Source: Chloroflexota bacterium (GTDB lineage: Bacteria; Chloroflexota; Anaerolineae; Anaerolineales; Villigracilaceae). From it: a DNA stretch of 64,000 bases. Each line of letters begins with the position of its first letter. Position 1 is the first letter of the stretch. The notes beneath the pieces were generated by a model, which saw only the letters and a program-made list of their open reading frames with translations, was not told the DNA's origin and did not search any database. Where the stretch lies: assembly GCA_013112685.1 (NCBI GenBank), contig JABFGC010000002.1, positions 62,001 through 126,000 on the forward strand, read 5' to 3'. The translations under genes and the position numbers were made by a program. Below, one piece after another: positions 57,027 through 64,000 of this stretch.

Positions 57027-58325
57027 CTATTCACTATTCACTGCTCTTCTTCCCACCCTCATCCTCACGCCCGGTCTGGGTTCGAGTGTTGCGCCCATGT
57101 GCGGGTGGATGGGATGTCCGGTGAATTCAAAGGAGAAATGTTTCAGCAAATGCGCGATGACGATCCGCACTTCGGCTTGACCGAATGCCGCACCGATGCA
57201 GGCGCGCGGCCCGCCGCCGAAAGGGATGTAAGCGAAGGGTGGGGCCTTTCGTCCGTGGGCGAAGCGTTCGGGGCAGAATTGATCGGCGTTTTTCCAAATT
57301 TCCGGCTCGCGGTGGGTGAGATAGATGGAATAGAACATCCGCTCACCGGCGGGGACTTTGCCTTCCGCAAATTCCAATTCTTCCGCGACGCGGCGGTTGC
57401 CGATGTGAATGGGCGGATACAGCCTGAGCGTTTCCTTCATGACCTGGTCGAGCAGGGGCGGTTTTTCGAGCGTGTCCACCTCGTAGACCAGGCGCCGGTG
57501 AACCTCCGGGTGTTGACCGAGCACGGCAAAGACCCACGCCAGCAGGGCGGTGGACGTGTCGTGCCCGGCGATCATCATCGTCAGCATCTGGTCGCGGATG
57601 AGTTGGTCGCTCAATCCCGCATCAATGAGGTGCTGGAGAAGATCGTTGGGACGGTGGACGGTGGACAGTGAACGATCTTCGGTCTGCCGTCTACGGTCTG
57701 AAATAATTTCATACAAATATTCGTCCAGTTCCTTCAACGGCTTGCGGAAGCCGGGGCGCGGAATTTTGCGCCAGAGGATCCACGCGCCGGGGGAGATGAA
57801 TTCGATGGCTTTCAAAATGGGATTCCAAATGCGCGGGATGTCGTCCCAAACGTCCCTGCTGAAAAGCGCATCCATGATGATGAGCAGGGCGATCTTGCGC
57901 CCCTCCACCAGCATATCCATCACGCCGCCGTCCCGCCATTGGGAGGATACTCTTTCCGTGTGGGAAAGAATCAATGGGGCGTACCCGCTCAACGTCGAAG
58001 GGTGAAGCGCGGGTTCCATCAAGGCGCGGTAACGGTCGTGTTCATCCCCGTCCACCACGAGGACGCCGTGATTCAATAAATCTGTGACCGGGTCGGTGCT
58101 GCGCCACAGGACTTTGTCACGTTCGGTGACGAGGACTTTGCGATTCGCTTCGGGTCCAAAGACGACGTACGGACGAAAGAACGGCAGCGGGATTTGGAAG
58201 AAACGCCCGACGGTTTTTGCCATCACCTTCAACGGACCCAGCAGGGATTTGCCGTGAACGAGCGCGCGCAAGGCATCCATGCCCGCTGACGCGGAAATGT
58301 TTTGTTTCATAGGCTTTGAAAGCAT
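57027..58325 (-). CDS. Cytochrome P450 in carotenoid cluster (candidate carotenoid hydroxylase)
   Basis: 432 residues, soluble bacterial P450. I-helix oxygen-activation motif MMIAGHDTSTALLAW (near 250), K-helix KETLRLYPP (ExxR), PERFAHGRKAPPFAY, and heme loop FGGGPRACIG with the cysteine ligand (near 380). Located between lycopene cyclase and the CarH regulator. By analogy with the carotenoid-cluster P450 of Thermus (CYP175A1) it could hydroxylate beta-carotene rings. Residues RRRQTEDRSLSTVHRP near 215 are encoded by a dispersed repeat (57651-57700). The last residues and stop also come from an AGTGAATAGTGAATAG repeat. Start codon is one base after the upstream stop; no SD seen. Confidence 0.85.
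   Translation of the reverse strand: MLSKPMKQNISASAGMDALRALVHGKSLLGPLKVMAKTVGRFFQIPLPFFRPYVVFGPEANRKVLVTERDKVLWRSTDPVTDLLNHGVLVVDGDEHDRYRALMEPALHPSTLSGYAPLILSHTERVSSQWRDGGVMDMLVEGRKIALLIIMDALFSRDVWDDIPRIWNPILKAIEFISPGAWILWRKIPRPGFRKPLKELDEYLYEIISDRRRQTEDRSLSTVHRPNDLLQHLIDAGLSDQLIRDQMLTMMIAGHDTSTALLAWVFAVLGQHPEVHRRLVYEVDTLEKPPLLDQVMKETLRLYPPIHIGNRRVAEELEFAEGKVPAGERMFYSIYLTHREPEIWKNADQFCPERFAHGRKAPPFAYIPFGGGPRACIGAAFGQAEVRIVIAHLLKHFSFEFTGHPIHPHMGATLEPRPGVRMRVGRRAVNSE
57651..57700. repeat. Dispersed ACGGTGGACGGTGGAC / CCGTCTACGGTCTG repeat inside the P450 gene
   Basis: Shares the CGGTCTGCCGTC / CCGTCTACGGTCTG units and the GGACGATGGAC-like arm with the intergenic repeat at 63924-64000. Confidence 0.5.
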
Positions 58326-58326
58326 G

Positions 58327-59130
58327 TTATTTTTTGGAAAACCAAGGGATGAAGGGGCTGGTGCGGGCGATGTATTCTTCGTAGCCGGGCTTGGCGGTTT
58401 TGAGCGTTTTTTCCAGCATCGCCACGCCGGAGACTTTGACCAGCAAGTAGGTCATGAGGATCGGGCTGAAGACCGTCCACCATGCCCCGGCGGACAAGGC
58501 GATGAGGTAGAAACCCCACCACTGCGCCGCATCGCCGAAGTAGTTGGGGTGGCGGGTGAGACCCCACAAGCCAGCCGTGAGCAGTTTGCCTTTGTTGGCG
58601 GGGTCTTTCTTGAAGCGCGATAGTTGCCAGTCGCCGCCCGCTTCAAAGAGGAAGCCGACCAGCCACACGCCGACGCCGAAGAAATCCAGCAGGTTGAGCG
58701 GGCGGACGTTGCCGGTTTGGGCGGCGATAAGCGGGGTTGCCACGATCCACAGGATGACGCCTTGCAGGAAAAAAACTTTGAAGAAACTGCGCCGCCACCA
58801 CGCGGACCCGGCTTCTGCGCGCCAGGCGGTATAGCGGAAGTCTTCGGGCTGACCGTGGTTGCGGAGAAAAATGTGAATGGAGAGGCGCAGTCCCCAAACA
58901 GTGACGAGGCTTCCCAGCAATACGCTTCGCGCAGGCAAATCAAGGTTTGGCGGGAGATTTGTAGAATCGAGAGCAGTCCATAGCCCTGCCCAGTAAACGA
59001 TGACAAACCCCATGCCCCAGAAAATATCCACAATGCTGGAATTCTTGATTGCCAGACTGTACAGCCAGAGCAGCGTCATCAGGACAAGGATGGTGAGACC
59101 GGCGTACAGCCAGAGGATGATGAATGGCAT
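58327..59130 (-). CDS. DUF1295 / steroid 5-alpha-reductase-like membrane protein
   Basis: 267 residues, seven hydrophobic helices. C-terminal signature of the family is LTAGLWGLTRHPNYFGDAAQWWGFYL (near 190), with the NADPH-binding-type RHPNYFG, and an end motif KPGYEEYIARTSPFIPWF. Such proteins are NAD(P)H-dependent reductases acting on lipids or steroids, or are uncharacterised. Its place between carH and the P450, with only a few bases between genes, suggests a role in carotenoid or isoprenoid modification. Confidence 0.8.
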   Translation of the reverse strand: MPFIILWLYAGLTILVLMTLLWLYSLAIKNSSIVDIFWGMGFVIVYWAGLWTALDSTNLPPNLDLPARSVLLGSLVTVWGLRLSIHIFLRNHGQPEDFRYTAWRAEAGSAWWRRSFFKVFFLQGVILWIVATPLIAAQTGNVRPLNLLDFFGVGVWLVGFLFEAGGDWQLSRFKKDPANKGKLLTAGLWGLTRHPNYFGDAAQWWGFYLIALSAGAWWTVFSPILMTYLLVKVSGVAMLEKTLKTAKPGYEEYIARTSPFIPWFSKK

Positions 59131-59133
59131 GGG

Positions 59134-60438
59134 TTAGTTGCTCTCGAAGGTGTAGGCGTTCAGCCATTTCTTGATCGGGTCGCCCTGCCCGTTGATGTGG
59201 GCATCCACAGCTTGGGAATACAATTCCATGAAGTTGACCAGTTCCTCTTTGGGGCGCTGATAGGCTTGCAGGAGTTTCTTCAGCCATTTCATTTCTTCGG
59301 AAAGATGTTCCATGTCGCCGAATTGCAGGGCGGCGGCGATACTGTCGCCGAGGTAGTGAATGCTCGTATCCAGTTCGTCGGGAGCGATGGAAAGCGGCGG
59401 GAGTTTGGATTTGAGCGTGCTTTCGATCTGGGCGCGTTTGGCATTGAAGCCGTGCAGGGCGGAAAGATGTTCCTGCGGCGCGGTCTTTGGTGGCTTCTCC
59501 TGGAGTCCGTTTTTCAACAGGGACTCGACCTCCGTAACCGCATCCTCCAGCGCCGCGCCGAGGAAATGACCGGGGATGTAGTCCGCGATCCCGGGGCGCA
59601 GGTTGAAGATCCGCCCGCCGAAGCCGATGAATACGCCCTGACCGGCGAGCGCCAGCGCGGCATGTTGGAGATGCGCGGCGCTGCTCAACGTCTGCGATGC
59701 GAGGATGATGAGGTTTGCCTTGACCTTCAGCGCGGTTTCGGCGAACCGCTCGGCGGGGACGTTCGCGCCGAGGTAGACGACGTTCAATCCGCGGCGGCGC
59801 AGGAGCAGGGCAAACAGCAACGGCGTGATGGTGTGCCATTCGGTGGGGGGCATCCCACCAGAAGGATCTGCGGGCGGGTGGGGGCGGGCGAGGCGCTGAG
59901 CAGGGCATCCAACCGGCGCATGGCGAGACCGGAGGCGAAATGTTCCTGCTGGACGCTGGCGTGGTTTTCGTACCAAAGGTTCCCAATCTTGGACATGCCT
60001 TTTTGCAGGACATGGAGACAAACCGATTCAACCGGGAACATCGAGAAGGCTTTGTTCAACGCCTGTTCCGCCTGCGTTTCGCTGAAATTCAGGCAAGCCG
60101 TAACCCACTCCACGCGGATGGCATCGAGGGTTGTGTCGGCGGGGGACCGTCAGCGCGGCGAGGCTCGATGGAGCCAGACCAGCCAACGGGCCCGAGCCGG
60201 AGGCGGTGATTTCGTTCCACAAATCCACTGCGCGCGAGATGGAGAGTCCCTCTGCCCGGCGGGCGATCAGCCATTTGACAATCTCGATGTCGTACTGCGA
60301 ATACAAACGGTGACCGCCCGCGCCGCGCCGCGGCGCGGGCAAACCATAGCGGCGTTCCCGTGCACGCGACGTGTCGGCGGCGAGACCGGTTTCGCGGAGT
60401 ACTGCTTTCAAGTTATAGGCTGGTGATTTGCTGAACAT
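59134..60438 (-). CDS. carH: CarH/LitR-type MerR regulator with B12-binding light-sensor domain (two frameshifts)
   Basis: About 434 residues after removing an extra base in the G-run at 60141-60145 and restoring one near 59850. N-terminal MerR winged helix ([38 protein letters not shown]). A four-helix segment holds the W-x9-EH adenosylcobalamin cap motif ([13 protein letters not shown]; Trp about 154, Glu-His about 164-165). A B12-binding domain follows: [15 protein letters not shown] with the likely lower-ligand His near 201, then [13 protein letters not shown] and FIGFGGRIF. About 130 extra C-terminal helical residues are not in standard CarH. In the dark CarH-AdoCbl tetramers repress carotenoid promoters; light breaks the Co-C bond and frees them. 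Start has a GAGGAGAG site and lies inside the end of crtI. Confidence 0.85.
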
Positions 60439-60449
60439 ATCTCTCCTCG

Positions 60450-61976
60450 TCAGGCGGGGTTTAGCGACGGCTTAACCATCTTTTGCACAGTAATTGTACC
60501 TTTCTCCTTTAAGATTCGCTCGGTCGTCAGGCGGGCGGAAAGCAGAACGATGGGCAGACCCGTGCCGGGGTGGGTGGAGGCTCCGGCGAAGTACAGGTTT
60601 TTGTATTTTTTGTGACGGTTCTGCGGGCGGAGATAACCGACCTGCCAGAAGTTGTGACTCAGCCCAAAGGCGGCTCCCTTTTCGAGGTTGAAGCGGCTCT
60701 TCCAGTCTTTGGGCTGGTACACGACCTCGAACTTGATATGCCCTTTGAGGTCGGCGACGCCCATCTCTTTGGCGAGGCGTGCAAAGACGGCTTCCCGCGC
60801 GCGGTTGACGAGTGCATCCCAATCCTGCTCACTGCGCGCGTCGAGATGACCGACGGGGACGAGCACGTACAGCGTGTCCTGTCCTTTCGGCGCGGCGGCT
60901 GGGTCAGTGCGAGCCGGCGCATGGACGTAGAACGAAGGCACTTCGGGCAGAGTGTGGTCTTCGAAGATTTGGTCGAACGAGGCTTTGTAATCGCCGCCGA
61001 GGAACACGTTATGATGCGCGATCTGCGGATATTGCTTGTCCACGCCCCAGTAGAACATGATGGTGGAGCAGGTGAAAAGTTTACCGTCGAGTTTCTTAGC
61101 TTCTTGTGCATCAGGCAAAAGTTCTTTGTAAATGTGGGGAAGGTCTGCGTTGCCGATGAAAATATCTGCAGAGTAGGTCTTGCCGTCAAACGTCTCTGCG
61201 CCGATAACCTTCGAACCTTCAACGTGCAACTTTCTAACCGGGCTGTTATGCACAAATTTCACGCCCAATCTCTCAGCGATGTTCACCAACGCCTGAATCG
61301 CCGCATACATCCCGCCCATCGGATACCAAACGCCCTCCGCCAGTTCCGTGTATTGCAGCAGGGAGTAGGTAGCGGGAGCGTCGTAGGGGCTTAAGCCGAG
61401 GTACATGTTTTGAAAAGTGAATGCGGCTTTCAAGCGTTCATCCTTGAAGAAGCGTCCCGTGTTGGCGTAATGCTTTTGCAGCGCTTTGAGGTTGAAGATC
61501 AGCGGCAGGTTGGCGGGACTGAAGTATTCGAAGATGTTGTAGAAGTTGCGACCCACGAATTTTTCGAGCGAAATTTTGTAGTGTTTCGCGCCTTCCGCAA
61601 GGTAACTGAGGAAGCCGGTGAATGCGGATTTATCCACGGCTTCGAGTTGGCGCTGCATTTCGCCGATATCGGAAGTCAGTTCGAGGCGCAAACCGTCGTC
61701 GAAATGGACTTTGTAGGTGGGGTCAATGCGGCGCAGGTCGAGGTGGTCGCTCATCTTCTCGCCGAGAGAGGCAAAGGTCTCCTCCCAAACTTCGGGCATG
61801 AGAAACAGCGTCGGTCCGATATCGAAGCGGTGACCGTCGCGGACGATTTGGTTGCAGCGCCCGCCGGGGGTGGATTCCTTTTCCAGCACGGTCACGTCAT
61901 ACCCGTTTTTTGCAAGGCGGGCGGCGGTGGCAATTCCGCCGATCCCTGCGCCGATTACGAGAGCAGTTGGTTTCAT
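60450..61976 (-). CDS. crtI: Phytoene desaturase (CrtI family)
   Basis: 508 residues, intact. FAD-binding dinucleotide fold [24 protein letters not shown] at the N-terminus, then [27 protein letters not shown], and the C-terminal family signature [21 protein letters not shown]. CrtI enzymes carry out successive desaturations of phytoene to lycopene; the number of steps cannot be read from sequence. ATG 61976 is preferred: AAAGGAG lies upstream. First gene of the minus-strand operon crtI-carH-DUF1295-P450-crtY, driven by the promoter at 62016-62043. Confidence 0.93.
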   Translation of the reverse strand: MKPTALVIGAGIGGIATAARLAKNGYDVTVLEKESTPGGRCNQIVRDGHRFDIGPTLFLMPEVWEETFASLGEKMSDHLDLRRIDPTYKVHFDDGLRLELTSDIGEMQRQLEAVDKSAFTGFLSYLAEGAKHYKISLEKFVGRNFYNIFEYFSPANLPLIFNLKALQKHYANTGRFFKDERLKAAFTFQNMYLGLSPYDAPATYSLLQYTELAEGVWYPMGGMYAAIQALVNIAERLGVKFVHNSPVRKLHVEGSKVIGAETFDGKTYSADIFIGNADLPHIYKELLPDAQEAKKLDGKLFTCSTIMFYWGVDKQYPQIAHHNVFLGGDYKASFDQIFEDHTLPEVPSFYVHAPARTDPAAAPKGQDTLYVLVPVGHLDARSEQDWDALVNRAREAVFARLAKEMGVADLKGHIKFEVVYQPKDWKSRFNLEKGAAFGLSHNFWQVGYLRPQNRHKKYKNLYFAGASTHPGTGLPIVLLSARLTTERILKEKGTITVQKMVKPSLNPA

Positions 61977-62015
61977 GGTTCTCCTTTTCAACCTTCTTTA
62001 TAGAAGGGCAGGGCT

Positions 62016-62043
62016 ATTGTACCAACTGTCTAGTTTTTGTCAA
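62016..62043 (-). promoter_or_regulatory. crtI promoter overlapped by CarH-type direct repeats
   Basis: On the minus strand TTGACA (62043-62038), 16 bases, then TACAAT (62021-62016). TTGACA and TAGACA (62032-62027) are two TnnACA half-sites spaced exactly 11 bp, the pattern described for CarH operators. A third weak site (TACAAT) falls at the next 11-bp step. Confidence 0.7.
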
Positions 62044-62050
62044 GCATTCC

Positions 62051-62089
62051 TTTGCAAAATATTGACAAAATTCGGAATTCCTGTACAAT
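62051..62089 (+). promoter_or_regulatory. crtB promoter, divergent, with TTGACA half-sites
   Basis: TTGACA (62062-62067), 16 bases, TACAAT (62084-62089). TTTGCA lies exactly 11 bp upstream (62051). The region TTTTGTCAA-N20-TTGACAAAA forms a dyad with the crtI promoter, so one regulator array can cover both -35 boxes. Confidence 0.65.
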
Positions 62090-62135
62090 TCGAGCGTCAA
62101 CCAGACCTTTTGTCAGTAAGCCAGGAGCCAAACAC

Positions 62136-63086
62136 ATGCAGGTACACGCCAACTGGGAGAACCAATTACTTGCCCTCGCGGGGCATATCCCCCACCCGTC
62201 CACGCGCCCATTTTTCTCGTATTGGGCAGGGGACGCCGCGCTTCGCAGGGCATACAAGCAGGCGGAGGTCATCACAGCCGCCCACAGCAAATCCTTCCAT
62301 CTCGCCTCGAGTCTGCTCCCCGAGGAGAAGCGTTCCGCCGTCCGCGCGCTCTACGCCTTCTGCCGCACGGTGGATGACATTGTGGACGAAGTGGAATCGA
62401 AGAAGGATCGGGATTTTGAATTGGACTACTGGAGAAACGTGGTTCAATCCGCCTCTCCCCCCGACGATGACCTGATTGCCGCTGCCTGGGCAGATACCCT
62501 CACCCGATACCACATCCCGCGTCACTATGCCTTGCAGTTGATTGACGGTGTCGCCCGCGATTTGTCCCAGTCCCGTTACCAGACCTTCGACGACCTCGCC
62601 ACGTACTGCTACGGCGTCGCCTCCACGGTCGGGTTGATGAGCATGTACATCGTCGGTTTCAATAATAACAATGCCGTGCCGTACGCCATCAAACTCGGCG
62701 TCGCCCTGCAAATGACCAACATCCTGCGCGATGTGGGCGAGGATTACCGCAACGGGCGTCTCTACCTGCCGCGCGAGGAACTCATCGCCTACGGCATCCG
62801 CGAAGAGGATATTGCCGCCGGGCGCGTGAGCGACAACTGGCGGCAGTTCATGAAATTTCAGATCGAGCGCACCCGTCGCCTCTATGAAGAATCCTGGGCG
62901 GGCGTGAAACTGCTCGAACGCGAGGGCCGGCTTGCCGTCAGCGCAGCCTCCGTTTTTTACAGCGGCATCTTGGATGACATCGAAAAGCGTGATTACAACG
63001 TCTTCAGCCGCCACGCCTCTTTGAGCGCTCTTGAAAAAATATTCCGCCTCCCATCGTTGTGGTGGAAGTTGAAATCCCTCGAATAA
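62136..63086 (+). CDS. crtB: Phytoene synthase
   Basis: 316 residues. Condenses two geranylgeranyl diphosphates to phytoene. The two Asp-rich Mg-binding motifs are DDIVDEVES (near 88) and DVGEDYRNG (near 202); other family blocks are HSKSFHLASSLLP, RALYAFCRTVDD and YCYGVASTVGLM. ATG 62136 is preferred over an earlier frame because AGGAG lies eight bases upstream and the earlier codons overlap the promoter. Transcribed divergently from crtI. TspO follows 12 bases downstream. Confidence 0.93.
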   Translation: MQVHANWENQLLALAGHIPHPSTRPFFSYWAGDAALRRAYKQAEVITAAHSKSFHLASSLLPEEKRSAVRALYAFCRTVDDIVDEVESKKDRDFELDYWRNVVQSASPPDDDLIAAAWADTLTRYHIPRHYALQLIDGVARDLSQSRYQTFDDLATYCYGVASTVGLMSMYIVGFNNNNAVPYAIKLGVALQMTNILRDVGEDYRNGRLYLPREELIAYGIREEDIAAGRVSDNWRQFMKFQIERTRRLYEESWAGVKLLEREGRLAVSAASVFYSGILDDIEKRDYNVFSRHASLSALEKIFRLPSLWWKLKSLE

Positions 63087-63098
63087 AAAGGATTACCC

Positions 63099-63857
63099 AT
63101 GTCAAAAGATTCATTACGTCAGTTCGTCAATCTTGTCAGCGTTGTTCTCGCGCTTGCCGTCAACATTCTCGCCTCGACCCTGCCGCTCAACGGACAGAAC
63201 ACCGGCGAAATCTCGGACCGTTTCCAGGTTTACTTTGTGCCTGCGGGTTACGTCTTTGCGATTTGGGGTGTCATTTACATCGGTTGGATCGCGTTCACAG
63301 TCTATCAATTCCTGCCTTCCCAGAGGGAAAATCCGCGCCTGAGGCGGCTGGAATACCTGTTCGCGTTGAGCAGCGTCGCCAATGCGGCGTGGTTATTTTG
63401 CTGGCACTACAACCAGTTCGGTTTGAGCGTGCTCGTCATGCTTTCGCTTTTGGGGCTGCTCGTTGCAAGTTACCTGCAGCTGGACGTGAACCGGTTTCCG
63501 GTTTCCGCGGTCGAGCGCTGGTCTGTGGACATTCCGTTCGGCGTTTACCTCGGCTGGATCACGGTTGCGACCGTCGCAAACGTTTCGGATTGGCTGTATC
63601 TTGTCGAGTGGAACGGCTTTGGAATTCCCGCGCAGGTTTGGGCGGTCGTCATGCTGGCGGTTGCCTCCCTGCTCGGTCTGGCGATGTCCCTTGCGCGCAG
63701 GGATGCGGCTTACCTTTCCGTGCTGGTTTGGGCGTTCATTGGGATTGCGGTGAAGCAAACTACCGCCCCGATGGTCGTGACCGCCGCATGGATAACCGCT
63801 GCGCTGATGGCAGGACTGATCGTCTACAGTTTGTTCCGCAAAGCGCCATCCATGTAA
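63099..63857 (+). CDS. TspO/MBR-family (tryptophan-rich sensory) membrane protein
   Basis: 252 residues with about seven membrane helices, longer than the five-helix classical TspO. Conserved family pattern: GYVFAIWGVIYIGWIAFTVYQF (near 50), ALSSVANAAWLFCWHYNQFGLSVLVMLSLL (near 95) and YLGWITVATVANVSDWLY (near 150). TspO-type proteins bind tetrapyrroles and sterols and often adjoin carotenoid genes in bacteria. Cotranscribed with crtB, AAGGA before the ATG. A role in porphyrin or light-stress response is inference. Confidence 0.78.
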   Translation: MSKDSLRQFVNLVSVVLALAVNILASTLPLNGQNTGEISDRFQVYFVPAGYVFAIWGVIYIGWIAFTVYQFLPSQRENPRLRRLEYLFALSSVANAAWLFCWHYNQFGLSVLVMLSLLGLLVASYLQLDVNRFPVSAVERWSVDIPFGVYLGWITVATVANVSDWLYLVEWNGFGIPAQVWAVVMLAVASLLGLAMSLARRDAAYLSVLVWAFIGIAVKQTTAPMVVTAAWITAALMAGLIVYSLFRKAPSM

Positions 63858-63883
63858 AGCCGTTTTGCAATCCGCAGATTCAA

Positions 63884-63913
63884 CAAGGGCGTGACCGCTT
63901 GGTCATGCCCTTG
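63884..63913 (+). terminator. Terminator-like hairpin after the TspO gene
   Basis: CAAGGGCGTGACC pairs with GGTCATGCCCTTG (13 bp, one G-U) around GCTT. Only a weak T-run follows. Confidence 0.6.
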
Positions 63914-63923
63914 CCGTTTAATA

Positions 63924-64000
63924 ACCATGGACGATGGACCAAAGACTGTCCTTTACCGTCTACGGTCTGCCGTCCATCGGCTATGGTCTACCATCCACCG
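63924..64000. repeat. Dispersed CCGTCTACGGTCTGCCGTCC repeat at the right edge
   Basis: Arms such as CCATGGACGATGGACC and CTATGGTCTACCATCCACCG are partly complementary. Related to 57651-57700. Runs off the window; no gene is seen here. Confidence 0.5.

Noticed and set aside
59197..60426. 409-codon open frame on the plus strand opposite carH
   Set aside because: Shadow of the CarH coding sequence. The minus-strand frames carry clear MerR and B12-binding motifs.

Overview
The window is about 64 kb of GC-rich bacterial chromosome with two short AT-rich islands. Gene content points to a non-phototrophic member of the Chloroflexota, most likely class Anaerolineae. The pointers are an isopentenyl phosphate kinase, duplicated BMP-type purine transporters, proline/threonine-linker secreted proteins, a CarH-regulated carotenoid cluster and many small dispersed palindromic repeats. 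The taxonomic call is inference; no rRNA or tRNA gene was seen. About 25 genes are broken by single-base indels, mostly in short G/C runs, while the rest of each reading frame stays intact. I treat most of these as consensus errors and annotate across them.

Layout. 1-4 kb: a MacB-type ABC exporter (ATPase and FtsX-like permease) with a large secreted protein encoded between them, then a PilZ protein. 4.5-10.4 kb: amidase, formate-tetrahydrofolate ligase with an unusual basic N-terminal tail, isopentenyl phosphate kinase, a membrane-anchored protein and a hotdog thioesterase. 10.4-13.9 kb: a NACHT NTPase fused to a formylglycine-generating-enzyme (FGE) type C-terminal domain, followed by a hairpin and a truncated reverse transcriptase start. 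This looks like the relic of a diversity-generating retroelement. 14-20.8 kb: SRPBCC protein, pseudouridine-5'-phosphate glycosidase coupled to two SPFH-like membrane proteins, a PHP phosphoesterase and small membrane proteins.

20.9-51.2 kb: a long purine-salvage/catabolism locus. It holds an 8-oxoguanine-deaminase-type amidohydrolase, adenine deaminase, two GntR/UTRA regulators, a YgeY-like M20 hydrolase, two transcarbamylases, carbamate kinase, two complete BMP-type nucleoside ABC importers and a xanthine-dehydrogenase-type enzyme (separate FAD subunit plus fused 2Fe-2S/molybdopterin subunit). Nucleosides or bases would be imported, deaminated, oxidised and opened, with carbamoyl phosphate finally giving ATP through carbamate kinase. 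An IS630 element, a MITE-like element, a GGDEF protein and an AT-rich Mrr-like endonuclease gene interrupt it. The FAD-subunit gene has a strikingly structured 5' leader.

51.2-56.1 kb: threonine synthase, AI-2E-family permease, polyprenyl-phosphate-type glycosyltransferase, MATE transporter. 56.1-63.9 kb: a carotenoid cluster with lycopene cyclase, cytochrome P450, DUF1295 protein, a CarH-type B12 photoreceptor-repressor and phytoene desaturase on the minus strand, diverging from phytoene synthase and a TspO-like protein on the plus strand. The divergent promoters carry TTGACA boxes and 11-bp-spaced TnnACA repeats of the type bound by CarH. The isopentenyl phosphate kinase at 8.2 kb could supply precursors to this pathway.
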